A stretch of DNA of 64,000 nucleotides, taken from positions 9,080,501 to 9,144,500 of the forward strand of contig CP114492.1 of assembly GCA_027186245.1 (NCBI GenBank), read 5' to 3'. Positions within the stretch are counted from its first letter, which is position 1; each line of letters begins with the position of its first letter. This DNA comes from Coriaria nepalensis. Its lineage: Eukaryota > Streptophyta > Magnoliopsida > Cucurbitales > Coriariaceae. Both the position numbers and the translations under genes were made by a program. The notes beneath the pieces are model-generated. The model did no database searches, was not told the origin of the DNA, and saw only the letters and a list, made by a program, of their open reading frames with translations. Below, piece after piece: positions 35,018 through 47,400 of the stretch.

Positions 35018-35787
35018 GTAGAAACTTCTGTTTAGTAAAACCAGGTGAATCTTCTTTCTTCTCTCCTTCTCTACGCTTTCTCCGACTTCGTATGCGCGAT
35101 CCTAAATTCTGAATCGTTTTCGATTGAGCTTTTACTGATTTCATGGTTGCACAATCTGCTCGATCCAGTCTTTGATCTTCCCGGATTACGTTACAGATGG
35201 AATCTTACTTAAGACAGGTTTCACAGAGCACTAACCAGAGCTCTTTATTAGTTTTCTGGATCGGTTTCTTCGGAATCCAATATTGTTTTCAGGAGCTTCT
35301 GTGTATTTTGTTGAAGTAGCTACCGATTTGGATTTCTTGTCCTTGACTTGTTAGCTGGAGAGTTTGCTGAATTTGCTCAAGTTGAATCATATAAGAAGTT
35401 GAATTTTTTCTATTTGACTGATTAATTTGCTGATATTTTGACCTGTGATCTTTAGGTTTGTTTAAATAGTGATTTTTCTGTGATTCTCCTCTTAGGATTT
35501 TAAGCTTTTGAGTGTATTCTGTATCTATGCGAGGAAATATTTGGGGCTGAATCTAGCTTTTGTGTGTTATGAAGACTGTTGATCATATTCTTGCGTTTTA
35601 TTGTTCAGCCTTGGCAAGATTTTTTTTTTTTCTTCAGTGAATCTTCTTTTAGATATGTTATCGACCATATATACATGTGAAAGAAGTGATGAAGTAAAAG
35701 GCCCTCTGGATTGATTAAAGGGCATTTGATCTATTGTGGCACTGTTCTTATGTCCTATATTTAACGACGTATTGTAGGAAAAAAAAA

Positions 35788-37063
35788 ATGATCAAACTAT
35801 TTAAAGTGAAGGAAAAACAGAGGGAAATTGCAGAGAATGCCAATGGAAAACCCTCTGTCAAGAAACAAACTCCAGGAGAATTACGTCTTCAGAAAGGTAT
35901 CGTACTCGTTTTTCAGTCATTATGTTTATCCTCAAGGTAGTTGAAATGGTTGCCTCTTTGGTATTAGCTGTTTTTCCTTTTAGTGAAATATCAGTGAAGA
36001 TAAATGTTCTAGTTTGTTTGCAGATATCAGTGAACTTAACCTACCAAAAGGTTGTAGTATAACATTTCCTAACGGCAAGGATGACTTGATGACTTTTGAG
36101 GTCACCGTTAGACCTGATGAAGGATATTATCTGTAAGTTATTTCTACAACAATTTTTTATGTGATTGATGCTTCTAAGCCTAGCCACAATTGGATATCTG
36201 TGTTTGAAGTCTTTTATGTATGCAAGTTTTGAATATCTTATTTACATGTTTTTACTTATTAAGTTATAACCGTGGAAGCCAAAAAGAGGGTAGCTCTTGT
36301 GGGACATTACGATCAGGGCTTCCCTAGTAGACGAGTACATGGATTTACCTTCTTTTTTTTCTGGCTCATCCAAAACAAGCAATTTATAGTATCCTGTTTG
36401 GCTTGTTACTTAGCTCATATCTCATGTACCTAATCATGTACTCTTTCTTATATGAATGAGTTTCTTACCATCGACCAAATATACGTACTTATATAATATT
36501 CACGAACCCAAACAATATACTAATTACCTACATTTCTATTTACAGAGGTGGTACATTTTTGTTCTCTTTCCAAGTTTCCCCCATCTATCCTCATGAGGCA
36601 CCCAAGGTCAAATGCAAGACAAAGGTAAATGTCCAAAACTATTCTTAATAAGGTTTCTTTCCGTATGCAATGACAGTAAACCTTCTTAACTGAGAAAAAA
36701 AAAAATCAACTTGCAGGTGTATCATCCTAACATCGACTTGGAAGGGAATGTCTGCCTCAATATCTTAAGGGAAGACTGGAAACCCGTTTTGAATATAAAC
36801 ACGATCATATATGGGCTGTTTCATCTTTTCACGGTATTCAACTCTATTTTCCCTGCAAAATTTTGATCTTAGCAAATGTTTGATGTATTTTACATCTTTT
36901 TCATTTAATTTTTTCTTTTTTGCAGCACCCTAACCATGAAGATCCTCTGAACCACGATGCTGCTGCCGTATTACGGGATAACCCGAAGATGTTTGAATCC
37001 AATGTGAGAAGGGCTATGGCCGGTGGTTATATGGGACAGCAGTTTTTCCCACGTTGTATGTAA
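35788..37063 (+). CDS. RCE1: NEDD8/RUB1-conjugating enzyme E2 (UBC12-like)
   Basis: Five coding exons (35788-35896, 36024-36132, 36546-36624, 36717-36833, 36926-37063) give 183 residues, close to RCE1. It accepts RUB1/NEDD8 from the AXR1-ECR1 E1 and passes it to cullins, which activates SCF-type ubiquitin ligases, including those of auxin signalling. The N-terminal [13 protein letters not shown] is the family's E1-docking extension. The UBC fold shows [25 protein letters not shown] and [19 protein letters not shown], whose cysteine is the catalytic residue. The tail [19 protein letters not shown] is characteristic. All splice sites are GT-AG. The start at 35788 follows an A run, and the preceding leader is probably spliced. 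Confidence 0.97.
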
Positions 37064-37435
37064 CAGTTGCATGTATTCGAAACACTCTGATCAAATATGT
37101 TATGTATCCATGGGATACAAGTTCAGGTGTTATAACTTCTTAATCATCCAACATCCATTATAAAAGGCAGTCTATGTTTCTGAATAAGAAAAATGAATTC
37201 ATAAAATCGCTGTTTTACTATTAATGAATCCAATAGTTGCATACTGCCTTCCAGTTCAAACCTTGGGATAGAACAAACTATCAAATTGAATCTGTTTCGA
37301 CAGTATCTTTCAAATATACACACATGCAGTCGGATAAGAAATGAAATGAATAGCTCCCTCTAAAATAGTACATAATATTTCTTTCTGGTACAAACATCGA
37401 TTAGGCAGAAATAGAAACAGAGTACAAGAAGGGCC

Positions 37436-38343
37436 CTATGAGAGATTCATTTCCTCCCTCAATGACTGACTTCTAGACCTTTTGAACTCCCATGGCGGTA
37501 AGCAGCCTTTATAGTGGGAATGTAGAAACAAAGAAGACATTGAAACTTCCTTGTGATAGATCGATATCGTTGACAAGCAGCCGAACGAGCTTCTCAGTCT
37601 CTTCTTCTCATTCTCATATCCTTGAACAGAAGAAACCTTAAGCGCTTTCGGAAGTATGCAATTACATAATGAACCTAACAAATAGAAGAAAATGCATTAA
37701 CATTATTATAAAAGGAAAAAAAAAAAAGATGTAAAATTTTGAAAGGAGGGGACTAAAAATGTAATTTACCGACTCTTGCGAGGCGATTTACCCATTTGGG
37801 AACTCTATTTCCAGTGAGCTTGTAGCATATATCTTCACAAAAATGATTGCAGTTTTTAACGATCAAGTGATATGTGTCACCATGGTATTTTGTAGATTGG
37901 TCCTCCATAAACTGCCTAATCTGGTTTGGACCCAAGCAAGTTGTGCCCATGAAAATCGACTTTCTAAAGATGAAACCTGGGCATTTTCGAGGTTCGATTT
38001 CAAAGACACCGCTTGTTGAGTAGTCATGTGATCCAAACGCATATTCCACTCCATGAACTATAAACATAATCTTAAGCTGATTTCTTTGCAAAGAAAAAGT
38101 AAAATGTTTGTATTAAAAAAAAAAAACTTTACCCTCTATTCCAGAGTGAAATATGCCGACGCCTGCCCAGTAGAAGTAGTCGTTTACGGTGGTAAGATCG
38201 TATACGTTCAGGTAGACCGGAGCGTGGCCGGAGGTGAAGACGGACGTTTTCAGTTTTGGGAAGATGTGGAATTTTGGGCCTGATTTGCTCTTCAAATGAA
38301 GAGGCATTATGGAATGCCAGCTTTTCTTTGGTTTGGATTTCAT
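37436..38343 (-). CDS. PPPDE-domain deSI-like cysteine protease
   Basis: Three exons (38343-38133, 38057-37770, 37674-37436) encode 245 residues. The PPPDE papain-fold domain spans about residues 40-190. PVYLNVYDLTTVNDYFYWAG leads to GIFHSGIEVHG with the catalytic histidine, and NCNHFCEDICYKLTG holds the catalytic cysteine. VPKWVNRLARVGSLCNCILP follows. This matches the plant deSI-like proteins of the At4g17486 type, inferred from the family to remove SUMO or ubiquitin. The N terminus is basic (MKSKPKKSWHS). The C-terminal tail is serine-rich and divergent. A further 5' non-coding exon probably lies at 38400-38880, where the sequence has leader-like composition. Confidence 0.92.
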
Positions 38344-39557
38344 TGCTTAAAGCCTTCAGGGATGAAGCTAGGAATCAGTTCAAAATCCTTTTAACCTGAA
38401 AAGTTTGAAAAGAGGAAAAGAAAAATAGTATTTTGGTTCATTATTTCCTTCACTAGACCAACAAAACAAAGAAAGAGAGAGAGACCCACTAACCTTTATC
38501 TTCAGGAAGAGAATAGCCATTAGAGAGACATGGGGAAATAGCAGGAACCAAGAAGGAAGACAACCATTTTCGCAGAACAAGAGAGAGAGAGAGAAGCAAA
38601 TAGACAAATAGTGAGTAGAATAGAAGTAGTAGTGTAATATTACTTTGTTACAGACAAGTTCTGGTAGGAAATGAAAGGAGAGTGGCCTGGTTAAGGGTGA
38701 CACAGAGACTTATTAAGGCAGGAGGAAATAGACATATCAAAAAGCAAAAGAAAAGATGAAAAGCTTGAAGGAAAGCCTGTCTCCTCTTACTACTACCATT
38801 GTTTTTTTTTTTCACACTAAGGATAGTTTGAACACAATTTTGACTCTTTAAGTTTACTCCTCCACTGTTCTTTTTCAATATTTACATAAGGACCCATTTG
38901 ATGTTTATGTAATCAATATACATATATTTTTGATAATTTGATGCAAAAATAAAATAAAATATATATATATATATGATATCATGTTGGTTTGACACCACTT
39001 TTGAGGTAGAATGAATTTATGATATCATGTCTTTAATTTGGATATAGTTTGTGGGCAATATCAAAATTGAAAGCGACAAAAGGAAGGATCTTTTTATCTT
39101 TATCCTCCATGCTTTTACTGAATGAATAACTAAAGCTCGGTCTTAGAATCTTTGATTAACCAAAACACAACTCATATAGTGTTTAAATATGGGTCTGGCT
39201 TGCCAACTGGATTTGTCGTAATAGAAAACTAAGACTCAGATAATTTATTCCTCGCCGTAGATAGAACTCGAATCGATCCACGCCGTCAATTTCTCACCGC
39301 ATCTATTGTAGTTTTAAATTCTTTATCAATCTCCACTGTTCGTGATAGTCCCGCCTGCCCGATCAGTGCAAATAGCACTTAAGCTGAATCAGAATGGATG
39401 AGTTCAATGGAAACACTCATCTTTGTTTAGTACCTTCAATTTCAACAGAGGTTGAGTCACTTCTTCAGAATCTATCCGCACCCGAGAATCAAAGACATAA
39501 TAACAATCAGATGTTTGTTGATGAAACGAATCCGACATTGGAAATTGTTTTGAGTTA

Positions 39558-39611
39558 GCATTCGATCCGTCGTTCTGGAACAGAGCATTCGATCCGTCGT
39601 TCTGGAACAGA
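39558..39611 (+). repeat. Perfect 27-bp tandem duplication
   Basis: The unit gcattcgatccgtcgttctg plus gaacaga occurs twice in direct succession with no mismatch. In the minus-strand open frame it adds a repeat of nine residues (NDGSNALFQ). The lack of divergence suggests a recent slip. Confidence 0.9.
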
Positions 39612-39876
39612 TTCTTTCTGGGCATTGTTTTTTGGTTTTGATTGTTTTGAGTTTCCCCAACTGCTGAGAGATATTGTTATCTGCTAGGTTCTATTGTGCT
39701 TTTGAAATGTGATTAAGTTGTTTATAGAAATGAAAATTACCTGAAAGCTTGATCTAAAAACTTTGATGTTAATATTTATCCTTGTTAGTAAAAATCAAAC
39801 CCATATTTCACTCTAGAGAATATGCAAATGGAAAAAGTAAAAGCACGAGTACTAACAAATGTTATTTTTAGTGAGA

Positions 39877-39925
39877 AAAGGAAAAGGAAAAGGAAAAGGA
39901 AAAGGAAAAGGAAAAGGAAAAAGAA
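39877..39925 (+). repeat. GGAAAA hexanucleotide tandem repeat
   Basis: About eight units of the purine hexamer ggaaaa lie just downstream (3') of the arabinosyltransferase stop codon. It is a simple-sequence repeat, likely in or near the 3' UTR. Confidence 0.85.
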
Positions 39926-39949
39926 AAGAAAGGGAAAAAAAAAAGGCTT

Positions 39950-41446
39950 TTACCAATCTGAACCATCAGGAAAATTATTCAAAGCATCTTCCTTCCCATG
40001 AACGTAAAACTCCACAATAGCTTTCATTCTTGGAAGCTTATCAGGATGATAATTAACATGGACAACAACCGGTTTAGCCGTCTTCAAATCACCATCTTTT
40101 CTCACTGTCTTGAACAAAACCTTACTGTTCATAAAAGCGTAGAAATCCATAGTTCTCCTCGAAGCATACAACCCTTCATAACTACCGTGAGATGGAAAAA
40201 ACAACTCCTCGTTGAAAACCGACTGGTCCCATGCATTCTCCTTTGAAAGCCTATCTGCCACACGATCTAAAAGCTCGATCGAAGGAACGGTCGATCTGAT
40301 GTAGAAAAAACCCGAGTTGTAAACCCAAACCCGCATGGTGTGAGCGAATCGAGCCCAGCCCATTTGAGGTTCGTCAAACACATCATCGTATCCATAAGCA
40401 GTCGTGTTATCATGTCCATCTGTCATGGATTCTACGTCTGAATCCCTGTAAAGATGATCAAAAGGGTTTTGCAAGTAAACTATATCGACATCTGATAGAA
40501 GAACATCGTATCCTAACTGTAGAAATTCCCTCAAGATATGAAATTTCAGCCCAGAAACTGCATGGTTCCCTCCTGATTTTGCAATCGAGTCCATGTCTTC
40601 TTCTTCTTTTGAATTAACGCCTTCATTTGGATCCCTTTTGTAGACCGGAACATTCTTTGATTTGCAGAAATGGAGTATCTCTTCGTCCAATGCAACGACT
40701 AGATAGTTTTTAATGCCCACCTTTTTAATGCTAGTGATCATGACTTCTAACATGGCTTTCACATTTGAATTTGCTAGAGCAACTATGAGCTCTCTGTTAA
40801 TGGCAGTTTCCTCTAATATTTTTGCTAATATAGGATTCACTGATTCATCAGGAAGAACAGATGGGTTTGTTCTTGTAGCTTTAACGGTACCGAAAGGTCC
40901 AGCTTTATGAATTTTACCTAATGACAGAACCATCTTCTGTGCTTGATCTTTGCCTTGCTCCGCTAATTCAAGCTTTTCTGTTAAGTCCTTGATCTTTCTT
41001 TTCAGTTCCAAGGTCTTCTCTATTTCTGCTATGAACTCTGATTTTAACATGTTCATTCTCTCAGATGATTCACACGAACTCAAACCGAACTAGCATACAA
41101 AAAAGAAAAGAAAAAAGAAATTACTAAATAATGTATATCCAATAGAAAATAAGCTGATTTTCTCTCATATGTATAAGATCGTAGAAACCAAGTCAAAAGT
41201 CAACGGAAGATGTATATAGGAAAAGTAAGATTGATCTTAGAGAACCACCTGTGATTTGAATTTGAAGGCGTGGAGGTGACGAGTGGGGTTGGAGGGAGAG
41301 AATATTCCGTTTGGGTAGAAGAAGGCGAAGATACAACCGAGGAAGATTCCGATGGCTATGGCGGTTGCGATGCTTGATTTGCAGAGGAGTGGTCCACCTT
41401 GCTTGGTGGTCCGAATTAACGGACCACTGTCTCTGCGCCCGATCAT
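39950..41446 (-). CDS. RRA: Arabinosyltransferase RRA-type (GT77)
   Basis: Two exons (41446-41249 and 41089-39950) encode 445 residues. This is a type II Golgi protein: a short cytoplasmic tail ([18 protein letters not shown]) is followed by a signal anchor at about residues 24-45 ([19 protein letters not shown]). Next comes a coiled-coil stem ([20 protein letters not shown]), then the GT77 catalytic domain. The metal-binding DXD is in [20 protein letters not shown]. Also seen are [36 protein letters not shown] and [16 protein letters not shown]1-3 in Arabidopsis add the second L-arabinofuranose to hydroxyproline-linked arabinans on extensins in the cell wall. The gene looks intact. It is divergent from the polyol transporter, and their starts are about 1.05 kb apart. 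Confidence 0.94.
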
Positions 41447-42502
41447 GGCTTTGAAGAGTCTTCGCCGACTGGTTTGGATTTCAAGAGGAAGTGAGTGGAC
41501 CTGAGATGGAAGAGATGTTTGGTTTTTTTTTTTTTTGGATGTTTTGGAGAAGGTTTAGAGTTGACTTTGTGAAGTGTGTGAGATGTGGCCGTTAATTCGA
41601 GATGGACGGGACACAAAAGTGGTTATTGGTCGTGTTGATTGGGCTCGAGCCCACAAAATAGATTTCGAGCCCATTTCACTCTAATTGGGCCTCAATGACT
41701 GATTTGATCTTCGAAAGTACCGGCCTTTTCATGCATGAGATTAGTGAGAGATATGAAACTCAAAAACAGACGAATTACATGATTGATGATTCGACGTGTT
41801 TCTCATTTTTCATGGTTTTGCTTTATTTAATATTATTATTTTTTTTCTTTTTTATGAGATCACGTGCATAGATTGCAAGTAAGAATTTACTTTTTTCATA
41901 AGTTGTCGAAGACACCAGAAAAGGCCAAAGAGAGAGGATGCTGCAATCACTTCAATTTCTGTCAAAGTCTAAATTAAACACGCAACTAGGAATTGTCCCT
42001 ACTCCATACGTACCTTTCCAAAAGGAACCAAAGAGAAAGAAGAAAAGAGAGCCCCAAGTAAAATTTTGTAGCCACTTTGGAATTTTCAGAACCGATCGAA
42101 GACCTGCATTGGACTCTCCAAAATCATTGAAAGGTTAGATCTTTCCTTCAATATGTTAGGCTGCCACCAATGCATCGAAAACGAATCAATCCGAGTAATC
42201 AATTTCATTTTATTTTTTAATTGAATTTTAGAATAATCTTAATAATTACGATTTCTCGAAATGTAAAAAAAAAAAAAAAAAAAAAAAAAAACCACGATTT
42301 ATTAACCTTTTTTGAACCATTCTCTAGGTTTATAAAATATAAGTCCCCACTAGGCACTAGTATTCATGCTCACGTACAGCTTCAGCCCCAACCAACGTCA
42401 ACCACTAGTATACCTACTTCGCTTTCATGGTCATCACTATTTCTACATTATCACCAAAATATTCTCCTCCTACTTCTTCTCCCTCTTCTAGGTTTGGCGG
42501 GA
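41447..42502. other. Divergent promoter region, RRA and polyol transporter
   Basis: About 1 kb with no gene. A run of 28 or 29 A bases is at about 42264-42291. A TATA-like tataaaatataag at about 42331 is a candidate for the transporter. Two copies of cgagccca lie near 41645-41665. Confidence 0.45.
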
Positions 42503-44194
42503 ATGGCTGATCGTAACACTGAAAACACTACTGTCTCGAACATTCTTCACCGGACAAGTCTGCCGGATTTCGATCCTCCACGTCAGAAACAGGCCAAAAG
42601 AAACAAATTTGCTCTTTTGTGTGCAATTTTGGCTTCTATGACATCCGTCTTACTTGGATATGGTAATTACTATTTTTCTGTCTTGTTTTTTTTTTTTTTT
42701 TTTTAAATAATTTGTTTAGATTATCGTGTTTTATTCGAAATGGTATTCTGATTATTGTTATGTACGTTAAAATTTGGTTTTACAGATACAGGCGTGATGA
42801 GTGGAGCGGCGATCTACATCAAAGAGGATTTTAAAATCTCTGATGTAGAGATAGAGATTCTCGTCGGAATCATCAACCTCTACTCGCTAGTAGGGGCCGC
42901 CGTTGCAGGAAGAACTTCCGACTGGATCGGTCGCCGTTATACAATGGTCCTCGCAGGAGTGATCTTCTTCGTTGGATCAATACTCATGGGATTCGCAAAC
43001 AATTATGCCTTACTAATGTTTGGCCGATTCATCGCCGGAGTCGGAGTCGGTTACGCTCTCATGATCGCTCCTGTCTACACAACAGAAGTCGCTCCGGCAT
43101 CGTCTCGCGGATTTCTCACCTCTTTCCCTGAAGTATTCATCAATGGAGGAGTATTACTCGGTTACGTTTCAAATTACGCTTTCTCTAAGCTTCCTCTGTT
43201 TCTCGGCTGGCGTCTAATGCTCGGCGTCGGAGCTATCCCGTCCGTTTTCCTCGCTGTTGTCGTCTTAATCATGCCCGAGTCTCCACGGTGGCTCGTCATG
43301 CAAGGTAGGCTCGGCGAAGCCAAGCGAGTCCTCGAGAAAACTTCCGATTCAATGGAAGAGGCTCGGCTAAGGCTAGCGGATATAAAAGAAGCCGCTGGAA
43401 TTCCAGAAAACTGTACAGACAGCGTCGTTCGGATTACAAAACGCAGTCACGGAGAAGGCGTGTGGAAAGAACTGTTCCTCCATCCTTCACTTCCAGTCCG
43501 CCATATCTTAGTTGCGGCGATAGGGATCCACTTTTTCCAGCAATCTTCCGGCATAGACGCAGTCGTTTTATACAGTCCAAGAATCTTCGAGAAAGCTGGA
43601 ATCACATCATCTGACCACAAGCTACTCGCCACAGTAGCCGTCGGAATGTCTAAAACTCTATTCATTCTGATAGCTACTTTCCTCCTGGATAGGATCGGAC
43701 GGCGGCCGTTGCTTCTAACCAGCGTAGGTGGCATGATCGTATCGCTGTTGGTGCTTGGATTCGGGCTCACGGTGATCGATCATTCGGAGAAAAGGATGAT
43801 GTGGGCCATAGGGCTGTGTATTGCTACAGTGCTGTCGTTCGTTGCTTCTTTCTCGATTGGGCTTGGCCCCATCGCGTGGGTGTATAGCTCAGAGATTTTG
43901 CCGTTAACGTTACGTGCGCAAGGAGCGAGTGTCGCAGTGGCGGTAAATAGGTTCACGAGTGGGGTCATAGGGATGACTTTTATCTCATTGTACAAAGCAA
44001 TCACTATTGGTGGGGCCTTCTTCTTGTTCGCAGGAATTGCCACGGTGGCATGGGTGTTTTTTTATACCATGCTCCCGGAAACACAGGGCAGAAACCTGGA
44101 GGATATTGAGGGGCTTTTTGGTAATTTTCTGTGGAAGTTCAGTAGTAACAAGAAGCAGGATGTTAAGAAGGATGGAGTTGAAGGCAAATGGTAA
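42503..44194 (+). CDS. PLT: Polyol/monosaccharide:H+ symporter (PLT family)
   Basis: Two exons (42503-42662 and 42786-44194) encode 522 residues with twelve predicted membrane segments, the major facilitator superfamily layout. Sugar-porter signatures are all visible: GRTSDWIGRRYTM (loop 2-3), PVYTTEVAPASSRG, PESPRWLVMQGR after segment 6, HFFQQSSGIDAVVLYSPRIF in segment 7, LLDRIGRRPLLLTSVGG (loop 8-9) and the C-terminal PETQGRNLEDIE. The N-terminal DPPRQKQAKRNKFALLCAIL and the intron within the LGY-DTGVMSG motif are typical of plant polyol transporters such as PLT5, which carry sorbitol, mannitol, inositol and hexoses with protons across the plasma membrane. The start at 42503 is MADRNTENTT. 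A degraded partial copy lies 2 kb downstream. Confidence 0.95.
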
Positions 44195-46284
44195 GGTAAT
44201 GGCGGGGGACAGTTTTAGAGTTAGGGTTTAGTTTTTGTGAAGGCGGGAAGGATAGTAGTGTGTGATGTTTGGGGATAGTGAACTAGTTATTAGAGGATTA
44301 TGACAGCTCATTGTAAGAAACCACGAACTTGTTCCATACTAAATTTCATTCAACTTTGTTGTTCCTTAGTTTTAGGAATCAGTTTCTAACTGAACTATCT
44401 TTTAGGATCTCAACCGGGAGTTGTTATCTCACCTTTGTATTTAACTATTGTTGGTGTAAATGAAAAACACATTTCTCAGTATCATCTGTTGCTAGTAACA
44501 AGTGTTTTTGGCCACACACAAAAAAAAAAAAAAAAAAACAAACAAACAAACTAGTAACATGTTTGATTAGGAGTTGAATAATAACATGAAATAAAAAGTC
44601 CAAATTCAACCGTTCTTGTATACCGTTATATGTAACTAATTACATACTCTTGCACCAATCAGAAGACGCCACATAAGGATAGAGAGGAGGAAAATATTAC
44701 GGAAGATATCATTTTTATCCTTATTTATTTATCATCATTTAGTTTTAAGTTTGATTGGGATAATAAAACCGAAGTTCATACATAATCGCTCATCATATTT
44801 CTCTAATATAAATTTCAAGTATTTGATTTAAAGTCGCACCATATGTGTAAAAGAGTATTTTTCGGCATGACGAACATTTTATCGGCACGTGCATTATAAG
44901 AGAGTGGTACTAAACACAAAGATTGAGATCATGTTGCGAGTAATATTAGTAGTAATAGCAATAACTGAATAAATTTGAGAACAAATGAATGAGATAAGTT
45001 TATTAATAAAATTCATGTAAAAAAGATAATAAATGTAAATGAAATACACAAATTTTGATATAACTATAGTGGTTGACTCATTTAACAAGATATTTAGTAT
45101 AATATTGATATTTAGTATTTGGATAGAAACATCAACTTATAAATAGTACTCTTCATGTAGAAATCAAATGTTAATAATAAATCTAGTCAAACAACATCCT
45201 TCCTTTGGGTCGGTATGTTGTCTATATAAAAACTTTATAATCATCACATATGTATTTCCGCAAGTGCATTTGCTATTTGGCCAACCAATGATCTTCCTTT
45301 GAGCCTATTATTGATAGCATAAATAACAAATATATATATTTTATTATCTAAAAAAATGAACAAATCTATGCAAAAGAGGTTATTTTGGCAATGTTTTGTT
45401 TCAATTAGTTTATTTCAAGATAAAAGATATAAATGCAAGAAGAAGAAAAAAATATTACCGGAAAGGCGCCATCTGCACTATACTAGTACACCAGATCAGT
45501 GCCAACACCTTTGGCATTAGGCCGACTATAAAATTTTTGTTAAGTTATCTAAATTTATTTTTTTGAGAAAAATAAAAAAAAAAAAACTTTAAATTGGGAA
45601 TTTTGCTCTCCATAACTCAATTTAAATATACCATAACCTGAATCAATTATCAAAAAAATAAAAAAGTCATTTAATCATGTTATCAATATTAATTTAAATT
45701 AAATCAAACCGTACACCTAATTATGAATCAAATCCTAAAATCATATGAATTTAACAAAGACATTAAATAATGTGTATAAATAATCCAAACACAAAAATTC
45801 ATTAATCATAATCAACACAATCTATCATAATAATCTAATACGATGTCGATTATACGGATACAAATTACAAGAACAAACACATATTCTAGATTAATCCCCT
45901 ATAACTCCGTATAAAATATCAAGATTTCTCAATAGAGAGTGATGAGAACGGCTTACTTGAATTTACGGCATCAGTTGAAGATGGATATGTAGTCTTCCAT
46001 AGATTAATCAATCTCTCTCGAGGAGTCTCTCACAAGGAGAAGTAAAATTAAGTGATTAACATTAGGGACAAAAACCTTATAAAGTTCTTTATATAGACAA
46101 CCTAATTAGAAATAAATAATCATAATTAAATTTTTTTATTCAATACCACACATTACAAAATTCATATTGAATGAGGTGTCTCTTTAGACTTTATTACGAT
46201 AAATTACTTAATTATCTAAATTAAAATATAATTATTAATAATTTAAAAATTCACATTAAATTATTAAAATAACTCATCACATAA
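44195..46284. other. AT-rich intergenic region between transporter and its pseudogene
   Basis: About 2.1 kb without a gene, AT-rich nearly throughout. A short GC-richer patch near 45465-45530 stands out from its surroundings but matches nothing I know. A stretch near 45900-46060 (gaggagtctctcacaaggag and neighbours) has transposon-like flavour but no terminal repeats that I could pair. Confidence 0.4.
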
Positions 46285-47400
46285 TGTAAGGTCAGCTCAG
46301 CAAAGCCAAACGAGTCCTCAAGAAAACCTATGATTCCAAAGAAAAGGCTCGGCAAAGGTTAGCCGATATAAAAGATGCCACTGGGGTTCTAGAAAGTCGT
46401 CAAGGTCACAAAACACAGTCGCTGGGAAGACGTGTGGAAAGAATTGTTCTTCCATTTTTCACTTCTGATAAATTAATGAGTCCAATAGTTTTTTCCCTAA
46501 AAGGCCTTGTAAAGAAAAATAAAACTCTTAATTTATAAACTAACTAGAGTTTTTTATCGAAACAATGTGAGACGAATTCCAACACTCATTTGCACTTGTG
46601 AGCTGATCATTTTGAAAGCCTAATAAGTGATATAATGGGTGAAGAGCACTTGCCAATGGAGTGTGGACACATCCACTTATAGTTTATCTCTAATGTCATG
46701 ATAAATTGATAAATCTAATAATTTCTCTCCATAAAAGACCTTATAGAGGAATATATGACTCTTGATTTATAAATTAACTAGAAATCTTCTCACTACACAC
46801 GATGTGAGATGAATTTCAACAATTTTCGTCCGCCATTTCTTCGAGAAAGCTGGACTCAGATCCTCCGACCACCTGCTACGAGCCAATAGCCATCGGAGTG
46901 TCTAAAACTCTTTCCATTTTGATCGCTACTTTCCTCCTAGATAGGATCGGATGGCGGCCGTTGCTTCTAACCAGTGTAGGTGGATATGATCATATCCCTA
47001 CTGTTGCTCGGGATTGGGCTTACGGTGATCGATCATTCGGACAAGAGCATGCTGTGGGCCATCGGGTTATGTATTGCTACAGTGCTGTCGTTCGTTGCTT
47101 CTTTTAGCGTGGGTGTATAGCTCGGAGATTTTCCCGCTAAAGTTACACGCGCAAGGAGTGAGTGTGGCAGCGGGGATAAATAGTTTCACGAGTGGGGTAA
47201 TAGGGATGACTCTTATCTCATTGTACAAATCGATCACTATTGGTAGGGCCTTCTGTCTATTCATACCATGCTACCGGAAACACAGGGTAGAAACAAGAAG
47301 CAGGAAGTTAAGATGGTTGGAGTAAACGGTAATGGTAATGGTAGCGGCAGGCTACAGTTTGAGAGTTACAGTGTAGTTTTTCCAGTTGGGTAAACGTAAT
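46285..47400 (+). pseudogene. Fragmentary polyol-transporter pseudogene
   Basis: The segment repeats the second half of the neighbouring transporter in the same orientation. 46287-46465 corresponds to about 43303-43492 (cagcaaagccaaacgagtcc compared with cgaagccaagcgagtcc). 46828-47330 corresponds to about 43495-44165 (gataggatcggatggcggcc compared with gataggatcggacggcggcc). The similarity runs on into the 3' UTR. The first half of the gene is missing. About 80 bp are deleted after gtccgccat, several frameshifts break the reading frame, and a TRIM element sits in the middle. It is a tandem duplicate that has lost function. Confidence 0.85.
46466..46821 (-). mobile_element. TRIM-like mini LTR retrotransposon
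   Basis: Two direct repeats of about 120 bp, 46466-46584 and 46699-46821, both begin tgataaatt and both end caaca. They are roughly three-quarters identical and flank a 114-bp interior with no coding frame. Read on the minus strand, the repeats start tgttg(g/a)aattc and the interior begins tgacattagaga, a decayed form of the methionine-tRNA primer site (tggtatcagagc, 8 of 12 matching). The flanks acttc and atttt are plausible remains of a 5-bp target duplication, because the intact transporter reads acttccagtccgcc at this spot. Total length is 356 bp, within the TRIM range. Confidence 0.7.

Larger units (their letters stand above)
33827..35787. other. IPT / RCE1 divergent upstream region and RCE1 5' leader
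   Basis: No protein gene was recognised. The left part (33840-34600) is very AT-rich. From about 34870 the composition becomes gene-like. The sequence ccag followed by gtgaat near 35043 looks like a 5' UTR splice donor, which would place a first intron between about 35045 and 35775. A CT microsatellite occupies about 34986-35014 inside the likely leader. Confidence 0.45.
38344..39949. other. Intergenic region with short repeats
   Basis: Contains the deSI 5' flank, an (AT)n run near 38958-38973, a duplicated atgatatcatgt motif near 38970-39030, the 27-bp tandem repeat at 39558-39611 and the GGAAAA repeat at 39877-39925. A short minus-strand open frame (39625-39404, MPRKNLFQNDGSNA) spans the tandem repeat. 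It matches no family I know and may be chance. Confidence 0.45.

Noticed and set aside
41938..42138. Plus-strand frame of 66 codons upstream of the polyol transporter
   Set aside because: No motif. It lies in the promoter region and has a basic, low-information composition.
45900..46100. Possible transposon end (gaggagtctctcacaaggag)
   Set aside because: It looked element-like, but I could not find a matching inverted or direct partner.
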